Part shown: positions 47,146 to 57,869 of the stretch, piece after piece | How the letters are laid out: the number at the start of each line of letters is the position of its first letter | How positions within the stretch are numbered: the first letter of the stretch is position 1 | From: Sparassis latifolia | Lineage: Eukaryota; Basidiomycota; Agaricomycetes; Polyporales; Sparassidaceae | Assembly (NCBI GenBank): GCA_018466975.1 | Contig: CM031555.1 | Location: 1,302,001 to 1,366,000 of the forward strand | Direction of reading: 5' to 3' | Length of the DNA stretch: 64,000 bases | Program-made: the position numbers and the translations under genes | Notes under the pieces: generated by a model | Seen by the model: only the letters and a program-made list of their open reading frames with translations | The model's database searches: none | What the model was told of the DNA's origin: nothing

Positions 47146-47476
47146 TCCGCTCGAGGCGGGTCAGCTCATGTGAACAGCGATGGAAGGCAGCAGGTCCGCG
47201 AGACGCAGAGTTAAGATGGGGAGCAACGAGAGACATGCTCTCGGTCGGAGAGCTGCTTGGTGCTCAGCGCTCATCCTCGATGACAGATCTGGTCACACGT
47301 TGAGCGGCATTCTGCGGGTACAACCGCCTCGAGCCCCACGTCGTCCGAGAAAGACACTAAACTGAGATGTATTGAAATCACAACAGTACCAGATAGCAAT
47401 AAGTCAATCATAAGGTGCAGACCGCTCATGTCCGATATTAATTGGCAGGTGCGACGAAACAAGCGACGTGTTGTAA

Positions 47477-49319
47477 TCACGTCCGCGTCCTCGGCGAAAC
47501 CTTGCTGGCATACAGGTCCTTGATGTCGAAGAATATGCTGAAGCCGAATGCAACGCAGAGCAAACACGACGCGGCTGTTGACAGGTTGTAGGATTCGCAT
47601 CTGTTGAGATGCATACTATAATGAGTTGGACATTTTGGCAGACCTCGCGATGAACGTACCAGCCATCGTAGCCTGAGCTTGGGCACCGCGGACCTAGGAG
47701 AATAAGGACGAACTCCGTCCCCCACAGGATCATTGAGACAATATCGAACAGCATGCCCCACTTCAGCGTCTTCCTGGCCCTCTTCCACTGCGCCTCCATC
47801 GCTAGCCCGGCAAAGATGCCGCGCCTCTTTGCGGCCAGGCGTCCCCGTCCTCGCGGGGACCCAGGGCCTGCGTTAGAGCCAGAAGGAGTAAAATCCGACG
47901 CTTCGTCGTCCACCTCCTCGTCCCACTCTCCCTCGCGCTCACGATCCCCGCCAAACATTGTGGGATCCACGATCAGATTTACTTGCACGGCGTCACCACT
48001 GCCCCCACCCTTCTTCTTCTTTCCTCTCTTGTTCTTCTTCCCGCCTGGCAAGCTTTGTATGGGCAATACCATGAGACCGCCTGGTCCTTGTAAAGCTGTG
48101 TCCTTCTCTTTACTGCGTCGGCCACAACAGCAGGGGTAAACGAAAAAGACATATGTTGTCGCGAGGAATGAGACAATAGAGAGGACGTAAAGCACGTATA
48201 AAGGTAACCTCCCGGAGGGAGGTGGGGTTGAACTTGGTTTGATGACCTGCGGGAGGTGTCAACCAACGAGAAATCCAACAAATATATAGGGATAAGAATG
48301 GTATGGAGAGTCGGAAACACAGCTTCAGAGCATACACACAAGAATCGTCATAACTTACCCCAGCTGCATATATGGAAGCCACGGTAGCTGTCAACGAGAA
48401 CAGCAACTGTGCCAACCTCACGGCCAATCTCTTCTTGGGGCCATCTGTGATCAGCTTACCCTTATTATCTACGCTTCCAACGGCTGTCTCGTCCTCGCGA
48501 TCTTTCTTTCCTTCTTTGCCAAACTCGCGCTCCAGCATGCGCATGCGCTCCTCTTTGACATTGGGGTCGACATCAGGAGTATCAGCGCTCCAGGGAAGAA
48601 CATTAGGATCGCGCGAGGATCGGGAGTTCAAGTCGTATGGGTAAGACGGAGGTGGGTGAGATTGTACGGGTTAGTGTCGTATGCATGTGTGGGGAACGCG
48701 GGATCAAACGGTGACATACTGGCTCCGGGGGCAGGGAGAGGGTCAGAAAAATTCGGAGACTTGTTGTTGCCATACCACGCATGCGAGAATGGAGGGAATC
48801 TAGCGATGTCGATCTCGGAGTCGTTGCCTCGCAGTTCAGTCTGGGGTTCCCGCAAGGGCTGTGCAGCATTGGATAAGGAGGTAGCGCTATGGAAGTGTGC
48901 TGAGGGAAAGAAGTTGAAGGAGGCAGAGAGAAAGGTCGCCTAACGGGTGCCCTAGAATTTGGGCTGGAAGGCGAGTATGAACTGGACGCTGAGGGAGAGA
49001 CGAGGGACGGCGTATATGCGGATTCAGGACTAGCGAGAAGACGAGTTACAGGAGAAGGAGGATACGAGTCGTGCGCACGGAATTCCAAAGCTGGGTTATC
49101 ATACAAATTGCGGTTCAAAGTCATCGCGTAGTCTGCGAGATCCAACGCCTCTACGGATACATCGGATGGCTCTCTGTGCCGCCTCAGAGATTGTACAGAC
49201 TGATGATAGTCGTCGTAAGCATGTCGTGAAGCTGAAGGAAGGGGATCGTTAGGGTCTGGAGACCAAGGTCGATAACGAGAACGCGGAGGCGGAGTGTCGA
49301 GCCGGTTAAAGGAATACAT
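47477..49319 (-). CDS. Uncharacterised membrane protein with Ser/Pro-rich N-terminus
   Basis: Unknown function. From 49319 it has about 200 low-complexity residues (MYSFNRLDTPPPRSRYRPWS...). Next come SWSADTP-like and EERMRMLEREFGKEGKKDRE segments, then VRLAQLLFSLTATVASIYAA as a first membrane helix. A second is LYVLYVLSIVSFLATTYVFF, followed by a Cys cluster (CCCGRRSK) and a Lys/Gly-rich cytosolic loop. MLFDIVSMILWGTEFVLILL and AASCLLCVAFGFSIFFDI are the third and fourth helices. It ends at 47477. The four-helix topology with a basic central loop is a recurring unnamed basidiomycete type. The exon borders are approximate. Confidence 0.65.
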
Positions 49320-49766
49320 TATGTCGTGAAGTTGTCGTGAGAGTCGTTAATAAGTATGGCGATGGGTATATTTGAATGCGGTGGAGGACACTATGGCCGA
49401 CAGCGGCGGCGATGAGGGGACGCCTTGCCAGTGGACGGACGATGAGCCGCATCCAGGATCGCGTCCGGCCCTGTCCGGCCCGTCCAGATACTGGGTAGCC
49501 TGTGTCACGATAAGACTCGGATTTTGCACTCAATGTATGCTTTCTCCGGGACAAGTTTCTCTCGCATAATTACACCACTTGTAAATATTGTGATCTTATT
49601 TCATTTGAGTGACTCCCTGGGCGAGGTTGAAGCGTGAAGCTGACGGTTATTACGGCCCCACGGTGGCGTAATCTGGACCGAGTATGTTGAGATTGCTGTA
49701 TGACATGGAACACTCATCAACGTCTGTCTCCGTGTCTTCATTTTCAGGCAGGTCCGAAACTTTACA
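49320..49766. other. Divergent intergenic region
   Basis: About 450 bases shared by the promoters of the membrane protein (-) and phosphopantetheine adenylyltransferase (+). No TATA box or repeat was recognised. Confidence 0.4.
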
Positions 49767-51008
49767 ATGGACCATATTGATCCAACCAGCCTTGAGCCTG
49801 TCGCCAGCTCTGTGCTCTTTGCTTACATCCAGGACTTGTACCAACCGCCGAATTTTCTAGCTTCGTCTGTCTTACACGCTGCCAAAACTACTACAAAACG
49901 CTTGAGAATCTATCTCATATCTCCATTCTTCGATGTGCCTCGAAGGAATGCGGGTGCTGACGCTGCAAGTGAGGCAGCAGGGATATCGCACACGAAGCAT
50001 TGGTATGGGGTGCAGAGGCTGCTGACGTTCGTCTATGTCCAAGCGACGAAAGTCGCACAGGATTCCGACAGGGTGTTGATGGACATTGATGTTCTGCTGA
50101 AGGGATCGAAGGATGTCCTATCAGAGAAAGTGATCCAGGATGCGCAGCGTATCTTCTGCGGTTCGTCCAGCTTATATGCACTCAAACGTTCCACTCCATC
50201 TCACTGTGCTTCAGTTTTGCTACAAAGTGGCGGCACACCCGACCTCCCGCTGTTCCTACGACAGCGGACAGACATCATCTCGTTACCGCCCGATGACCAT
50301 CCGTTACACTCACTTCACCCAATCCCTCCAGCCCCAGACCCGAGCGTACCACCTATGCTGCACGTCGTCGCTCTGGGCGGCACATTTGATCACCTCCACG
50401 CAGGTCACAAGATTCTGCTCAGCATGGGTGCCTGGATCGCCAGCGAGAAGCTCATCGTCGGAATTACTGGTGACTCACTTCCTGCCTGCACACATCACCC
50501 ATCTTGACATGCTACCTGGGCCCGCAGACGATGCGATGTTGAAGAAAAAAATATACAAGGAGGTCCTCGAGTCGCTGTCAGTGCGCACCGAGAGGACCCG
50601 CACGTTCCTCGAGCTGTTCAAGCCTGGTCTCGTCTATGATATTGTGCCCATCAGCGATGTGTACGGCCCAACGGGTTGGGATCCGAACATCCAAGGGCTG
50701 GTGGTCAGCAAGGAAACTTTACCTGGCGCCTCATCCAGTGCGTCTCGCTGCTACGTATCCCGATCTAAGTATTCTAGTAGCTGACCTTCGTCGTTCATGA
50801 TATTCGCTGCCGTCGTCGATATTCAGTCCACAAGTGGCGCGAGGAGAAGAGACTTCCTCCACTTCACACCTTCGTCATCGACGTAATTTCCTCCACTGAA
50901 GCGAGTGTCGACGACGAGGATGCGGAGGTGCTCAAGAAGACCAAGATGAGCAGCACCTACATCCGGGAATGGATCGTGAACAATGAAGCACGGACCGCGC
51001 AGCCGTAG
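49767..51008 (+). CDS. CAB4: Phosphopantetheine adenylyltransferase (CoA synthesis)
   Basis: Fourth step of coenzyme A biosynthesis: ATP plus 4'-phosphopantetheine gives dephospho-CoA. Exons 49767-50160, 50215-50469, 50528-50737 and 50827-51008 total 1041 bases, 346 residues. The first 180 residues are the poorly conserved fungal N-terminal domain. The nucleotidyltransferase core begins HVVALGGTFDHLHAGHKILL (the T/H-x-G-H motif). It continues EVLESLSVRTERTRTFLELF, VYDIVPISDVYGPTGWDPNI, LVVSKETLPGA and HTFVIDVI. The C-terminal signature is KMSSTYIREWI (S-S-T-x-I-R). No dephospho-CoA kinase domain follows, as in yeast Cab4 and unlike the bifunctional animal enzyme. Confidence 0.92.
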
Positions 51009-51367
51009 AAAGCTGTAGATGAGAAGGAATACCTGCAGGCAGCCGGCGCATATTTGCGAGCTTGTCGCAATTGCACACTGTCAGATGTATTAGATGGGTA
51101 TGTATAGTGGTGGCTGTTATTTGTCGGGCGGTTATCACCAATAAGTACAGAATAAATGAAGCCGCTAGTCCAAGTCCTGAATGTCCGTGTACGAAACCAG
51201 AGGAAGGAAGTGTGCATGATGGAGATACAAATGCAGTACGTTCGTAGTCCGAAGTCGAAGCCGAAAGAGGGGATATAATAACACGGGTGCGCGTCCCCAC
51301 ACGCACCGACCTACCATCCATCCAGCCAGTCCTATGAAATAATTTCGCGAGGACGGGCAGGGCAGGA

Positions 51368-54300
51368 CTACCGCAGCTCGCTCTCACCCAAACTCGCGAG
51401 GTCGATGAAACGTGTAACGCGCTTCATCGCCCGCGCAGTGCTGTCTCTCGCCTCCACGCCGAGATCTTCGTCGCCCTCGCCCTCCCCCTCATCCCCCTCC
51501 TTCATAACCCTCTGCGCATGCCGCTCACATAGCATACGCCCGTCCACCTCATAGTACTCCACGAGCCGCTCGGTGCACCGTGCGTACTCACACAAAAGGT
51601 GCTCGGGGTGATACCGCTGGCCCGCGTGCGAGACCGCACACGGGCCCTCGATGGGCTGCCCGCATGTAGGGGCAGCACACAGCGACTTGTTGGCCTCGTG
51701 GTAGTGATATGCACAAAAAGGCTTGCCGTCGAAGACGTAGAAGCTCTTATCAGGGAAAGTTTTCTGCGCGATGTGTGAGAAGGTGTGTGACCGGCGACGG
51801 AAGACAGAAGCATACATGGCATGTGTGGCAATTAAAGCATTCTCTGTGGTATTTGCCTTTTAACTGGCCGTCGGAGGACGACACCGCCTGCTTTTCGATG
51901 GTTAAATTACAACGGCGGCACTACCACCCGAGCGATTCTCAGTAACCGCACTGCGAACGAAGACGTCGGAGAAGACTCACCTTGGGTAAATACATATTCT
52001 TCCAGCATCGATCGCACAACACGCTCCCCCCATCCATCTGGATCCACCGCTCGTCGTCGATCGTCTTCTCGCACCGCACACAAACCTTGACCTGCGGCCG
52101 CTTCTTTCCCCGCGCGGAATCGCGATTCGCACCGAGCGTCGGGCTCGTATGCGAACGCACGGGGAGCTTCGGCGGCTTGCTGTCGCGCTGGCTGTCGGGG
52201 ACGAGCTGTGTAGGGAACGTGAAAGGACTCGCGGCGGAGCTCGCGGTGGGCGACGTCGGGTCCTCGAAGAGCGTCTCCAGCGCCCTGTCCAGCGCCCCGG
52301 TTGATTTGGCCGCGGAACGCGCCGAGTACGCAGACGCTCCCGTCGACGCGGAGAGGCTGCGCATCGGGGGATGCGGCGAAACTGGGGAGTAGTGCGACTC
52401 GGAATGGTCCATGGACGGGAAGCGCACCTTGTCCTTGCCCGTGGACGAGCCGCGCGGTCGTGCGGTCCCAGAGGGGACCTGCGGCTTCGGGCTCCGAACG
52501 TCCTCTTCTGTGTCCTCCGCGTTAGAGTCGGCATATGCCAACCCGCTAAACTCAGACCCCGAGCTCGGCGAGAACAGCGGGTTGTCTTTTGCCTCCTCTT
52601 TCGCAGGCTCAGGATCGGGCTTGGTCGTGTCAATGTCCGGTAGCTTATTCTTAAACTTCTCGAAGAAGGGTAAACGAATGGAAGTCGGCGTTGTCGGGGT
52701 TGCGGGAAGAGCGGGCAGGGGAGCCTTAGGAGGCTCTGTAGCTGGTGGCACAATGCGATCGCGCTGATAGATCGAACCACCTGGACTGACGGGTGATGCG
52801 ATCGTTGGACCTGATGCGGGAATAGTGGGAGTGGTAGGGTGATGGGCAGCGTGTGGGGAAGGGATACCGGCCGATACCGGCGACTTCTGGGAAAAGGGCG
52901 TATGTGGAGAAGGTGAGGATGTTGCTGAGTGGGGGGAAAGAGGCGGCGTATGCGCAGCCACACGTACAGATGCTACGGCCGCGCGAAGTTCAGCCTCTGA
53001 GAGCGACACGAAATTATTTAGCCGAACTCACAATAATTTGCAGCCGACATCATGTCGAGCAATTTGGGCGCATTCGCCCGCCGGCGGTCCATGCTTTGTC
53101 TGTGCGGCAAAGGAAGGCGGTCATCGCCATGGCTATTTGGCGCAGTAAACATCGCTGCTCGAGCAGCAGCCGCAAACCCTCTGCGGCCAACGCCAGCCAT
53201 CCCCGCAGCGCCGCCAATTTTCGTGTCGATTTCAGGGACACGAGGAACGGGAGGGGACTCGAGTGGTGGGCTCGCAGGGTTATGATGTAGATGTTGCTCC
53301 GGACGCCGAAGGCTTACATTTGAAGCCGCGCGTGGGCGCTGTGGCGGGAGCTGAGGTGAGTAGTTCGGCGGTGGATATCGCATGCTGGCGCTCGAAGGGG
53401 CGCGTGCGCGCGTAGGCGGGTCATTCAGAATTGGAGAACGATGTTCGGGACGCCGCATGCTCGCATTGGATGGCGCTCGCGCGCGCGGCAGGGGTGGTTG
53501 AGCGGGCGTGAAGGCCACCCTGGGTCCCGTGGAGTAGAATACCTCGGGTTCTTCTTCCATAGACGGACGGCCGCTGGCATTGCTCGCAGTCCGTGGACGC
53601 GTATGCGACGGGGACAATGCGCTTGCAGAGCTTCGTCCAGCATACGTGGGAGAAGCGAAAGGCGCAGGACTCGACTGCACGGGATGTCGAATGGCATTTG
53701 CAGACAAGGGAAACGAGCGCACGCTGGTGGTCGAAGGCGCACGTGGACGCGGCGCAGGGCTACTCGGCAGGGGTGGATAGTTCGCAGGCGTTCCCGTCCT
53801 CGAAACCACTTCAGGCACTCCTGGTGAGCTGCGAGCGCTGAGCGGCGATGGCATCCTTGGTGGACCAGCGGGCTCTGGTCGAGTGGGAAATAGCACGCCC
53901 GGTACGTCCGACATACCACCCCGAGCTAGCGGGCTGGGCACGCGCTCTGGGCGGTCATCGCTGCGAACGCTCAGCGAGGACGCTGTGGATGGCGCGCGTG
54001 CGCGCGAGGGCCTGTCTGTCCCACGAACATTCAAGGAGGCAGTCGAAGGTGCGCGCACACGCGATGTGTCTGCTCCGACGCGCGCACCGAGGGACACTGA
54101 TGACGGCGCACGCTCTCGCGGTGGAGGCGTCGCCGGACCAGGGCGTTCAGGCTGTGGGTGGAGCGGGCTTACCTGGCGCTGTGCTGGGTGCTGATGTGGG
54201 TGCTGGTGTTGCTGTGGTGCCTGGAGACGCGGAAAGGCAACTACATTCTGAAACTTCTGGGGAAGCAGGCTGGCTGTAGTTTTAGGTGACATAGGTTGTC

Positions 54301-54448
54301 TAAGGGCGGGAAGGGGAGGAGGAGGGGCACAGACATGGTCGCCGAGGTCGGCTATTGGGACTGGCTGGTTGCAACTCGAACACTTGACCGTCGGGAGGAT
54401 TTGGGAGATGCGCGCTGGGCCTTGAGCGACGGGAGCGAGTTGGGCCAT
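51368..54448 (-). CDS. LIM-domain protein with Ser/Pro-rich repeats (Pxl1/paxillin-like)
   Basis: Likely cytoskeletal or polarity scaffold. It starts at 54448. After MAQLAPVAQGPARISQILP comes a small zinc-like knuckle (CSSCNQPVPIADLGDHVC). A very long disordered region follows, containing at least seven degenerate copies of (R/P)RAPS-x-AS-x-x-R. The C-terminal part has a half-site (CVRCEKTIDDERW with CDRCWKNMYLPK). A LIM domain follows across two introns (CRRCNLTIE, HRECFNCHTCH, FYVFDGKPFCAYHYHE). A second LIM domain is CGQPIEGPCAVSHAGQRYHP with EVDGRMLCERHAQ. The stop is at 51368. Roughly 950 residues; the domain assignment is firm, the orthology to Pxl1 is inferred. Confidence 0.82.
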
Positions 54449-57400
54449 AAGGAATGTGGTGCACGGTGGTGCTCGCTATTGCTAGGGATGGGAAGAGTAG
54501 TGTGTACGGCCAGCGCAAGGGCTTTAATGGGGCTAATTAGTGGGAGGTAGGATAGTGGGAGACGAAAACATATCGAGATGGTTCATCAGCAGGACGCACC
54601 ACCTGCTCCATTTTTATCTTATACGCGCTGCCACCACGTTGCTACCCACCATGTCCCCAACATTCTTGGCATTTATTTCCTACTACTCGCTACGAACATA
54701 CAGGAATATTGCAAGGATGCGCCTATTCGAGGCAGAACGTGTCCGACGAGCACACGCAGCTCACAACTGAAGATATATTCTGCGGGGTACAAGGCATCTC
54801 CAAAAGCGTGCGACCAAGATCGCACGCGTCTTCTCACTCAGAATGGTTTAGCTTCACTCTAAATCTCAGGCAGCATTGATCATCACGACAGAATCAGCTT
54901 TCCATCGAGATCGCCTCTCATCTCTTCAGGAGCGCCACCCTCGACGCCAATCCTGCAGGCGCACCACCGGTTAGGCAGGCTCAACGAGAACGGACTATGA
55001 CTGACCATCTCAGTGAACAACCTGCACAACAGGATCCTCATTGCCCATCATAGAACCTCTTAGGATGCCGCTGCCATGCCATGGGAAGCCCCGCAGATTG
55101 GTTGTCGTCGATAACGCCATTACCCGGGGAATTCAGAAGTCTTCCTCGCGGGAATAACCCGTCCGAGCCAACCGGTACGGACACCGCAGAAACCGTGCTT
55201 GACGCTGCCCAGAAGACGACAAGCAGAGAGCACAAATGCAGATCTACTAGGGAGACCGGTGAGTTATATGGCATCAGGGAGAGCGGTACGCTTCCCTACA
55301 TGTGTTCGCCGCCTGCATCGCTGAGACCTCAGGCAATTTGAAGCCTTCGTCAAGGACTTTCTAGCGCATATCCGGCCATAAAAACCCGAGGAAATTCCAG
55401 AAACTGGGGAAAAACTTTGCATCAACGTGTTGGTGCAAAGTGAAGTGGAAACATGTAAAATTGACTGACTACGCTAACAAGTGGTGGGCGTGCGAGGAAC
55501 ACGACACACGTGCTCATATCCAAAGAAGGATAATCTCTTCAAAACATAAGGAACCAAAAATCCTGCGAGACATCTTCGCCGAAATGTTCACAATATTTGC
55601 GCAGCACCACTAGTGCGCAATACGAGGCTTCTAGTGTGGGAGTCGTGGTCCTCCCAGCTTCTTCTCCTTCTATTGTCGTGCACTCGCTCTGGACTCACTG
55701 GATGATGATGATGATGAAAATCTGTGTATTTATACTGCAAGCAGGCGATCAAGTGCGCCAAGGAACAGTCTCTAACGTAGGTAAATACGTGCTGGTAAGG
55801 GGTTGTCGAAATGAAAAATTGTCCTTGCTGCCATGAAAGCAGCGGTGTCTCATGAGTACTGCGTTGTTCGGGTGTGTCTGGACTCACTGGAGTTGCGCTG
55901 AGGCATCTATTCCGGGATAAGCCTAACACATTGAGTCGAACGTTTCGTCCGAGTCGTTGGTACTCAACTCGAGGAACCGTGAAATGTTTTTCAGAATGTA
56001 TGCTGGTCGACTGAACTCTCACACGAGTGACAGGCTAGCAAGATCAGTATCCTGCCAGAAACCGGAGAAATGACGGTGAAAGCAACCACAGAACAAAAGG
56101 TGAGTCGCATCTTTGTCCCTAGCATTCATCCATCTGTCTATCATACTGCACGGTATCTCCTGACCTCCCTTGTACATTTATGTCGAGCAGCGTTCCAAAG
56201 CTGAAACCACTCGGAACAACAGAACAAGCACTGTCACCCTCCAATGTTGCGTTGCTGCAGTGTAGGCGCTCACACCCGTCCACATGGGCTGCACCGCTGG
56301 ATGCTCAGAAAGAACCGCCGTGCGACCAGCGCTGTAGCTGCAGCTTCTCTTCTTCGCTCTTCTCTCGGTCATATGCATACGGATTTCGCCGTCGTTGCTT
56401 CGGGACGTTGTCCCGCACTACGTCATGCACGAGACGAATCTTTTCGGGCGGCCTGCCGTGATCATCCACTGCTGCGACGTACGGGAACAAGCGTTGCAGG
56501 AGCTGTTGTGGCTCCATTACCCCTGGGATGTATTTGATTATCGCACAATGCGTTTGCATCTCCCAGCGCCATCGAGGTGAATCCGGAGCATCAAAGTGAG
56601 TGTTTTATTTCTAGCCCGATAATGTGACAAACCGTCCCAGAATATACTATAACAACAGAAATGAGGGTGCACAACTCTGCACAACTCCGACCTCAACGTG
56701 TCATCTGGGGCACACCCAAAATTCCCTCCCAAATTGCACAAAAGCCAGCGAAGCAAGCCTCGACTCGCCTGTCCTCATTGCAGACGCAAGGCATACAAGA
56801 CACCGAGCCCCCCCGCCGCGATCGTCTCACACCTATGCAGGAGCATATGGATGTCGCCTTGTTTTCACTTTGTCCCCTTTTGTTCCCGAACCGTCCCTCA
56901 CGACGGTGAAATGTCGCCAAGAATGGTAGCACGCTGCTTGTCCCACCGTACATCGTTCTTCCTGCACTCACACGCATCTTGCCCGATAAGCACCGATGCT
57001 GCAACAATCAAGGATGTCATAGGGCCCGTCTTTCGCTCGCTGGCCTTCCGCCCGAAGGTCGGACTCGGAGATTCTCCTGAATTCTTTCTGCGCCCTAATG
57101 CCCATGGCTTATCCACAAAGCTCATCACACCCGTTCATGTGTGTGTTGGATCTTCTGGTTCTGCTGACACTGCTACGGCAGGCTCGAGTGACAGGCAAAA
57201 TCGCGCGTGAAGCTTCGACATTCCGCCACTGCGGGTACTGCCATATGCCTGTTCGTACAGCAAGCGAATGAAACGAAGCTGCAGGCTTGTCCCACTCCGT
57301 CAGATATCGCACCCCGCAGAATGTGCGTGCGTCCCTATAGTTTGGGGAATCCAATTGCTCTTGGGAATTCCTGCGCCCTCCAACCGGCCATTCTACAAGG

Positions 57401-57869
57401 ATGAATCACATCCAGAGATCGACGACTCTGAGCTCACTCGCCGCTGGCATCTCCATGCGTTTGGAAAGCACGCGAGAGTGTGAGCCTCAGAGTGAGCTGA
57501 GCCCATTGATATTTACAAGCAAATAATGTATTTTTGACTATGCGCAACCGAAGAGCGTATGCATACCAGCGCGTGCCGAACGGTAAAAAGACAACAACAT
57601 ATCGCGACGCAACATTCATATTAACGCCAGCAAATAGGGAAAAAAATTCCATGCAAGCTCCAGAACGATTATGATAACGGTAGTAATAGACAGAACGGAG
57701 TACAACGAGCCAAAGAGTCCCATGCACGCGCTCGTGCCCGACAGAGCTTCGCGCGAAAAGTGCGCCCGATATCAGCGCCACGGATGGCCGATGCTCTCTC
57801 TACACTCCAAAACACACGTCTGCGCCGGATAGGCATCTCCGCTAGCCCGCTCTCACCGCAGCCCGTGCC
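54449..57869. other. 3.4-kb region without recognised gene
   Basis: Only weak candidates: a 78-codon minus frame (55038-55274) with a signal-peptide-like start, and a plus frame at 56698-57210 with a CPHC motif. A perfect 8-bp hairpin (54806-54827) and a short ATG/GAT microsatellite (about 55701-55716) are the only structured sequences. The first few hundred bases are probably the promoter of the LIM gene. Confidence 0.4.
55038..55274 (-). CDS. Possible small secreted protein (weak candidate)
   Basis: A 78-residue frame begins MPYNSPVSLVDLHLCSLLVV and continues FWAASSTVSAVSVPVGSDG. This is a signal-peptide-like hydrophobic stretch with an Ala-x-Ala-type cleavage region, followed by a hydrophilic body. 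There are no cysteines after the signal, no known family and no splice evidence. It may be chance. Confidence 0.18.
   Translation of the reverse strand: MPYNSPVSLVDLHLCSLLVVFWAASSTVSAVSVPVGSDGLFPRGRLLNSPGNGVIDDNQSAGLPMAWQRHPKRFYDGQ

Noticed and set aside
52411..52767. 118-codon plus-strand frame
   Set aside because: Antisense shadow of the Ser/Pro-rich LIM protein exon.
54806..54827. Perfect 8-bp hairpin as a terminator
   Set aside because: Intrinsic terminators are a bacterial feature. In this fungal intergenic region one short hairpin carries no support for a function.
56305..56559. Minus-strand frame with EKSEEEKLQLQRW that looks protein-like
   Set aside because: No family recognised, no start context or splice partners found. 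The opposite strand is equally open.
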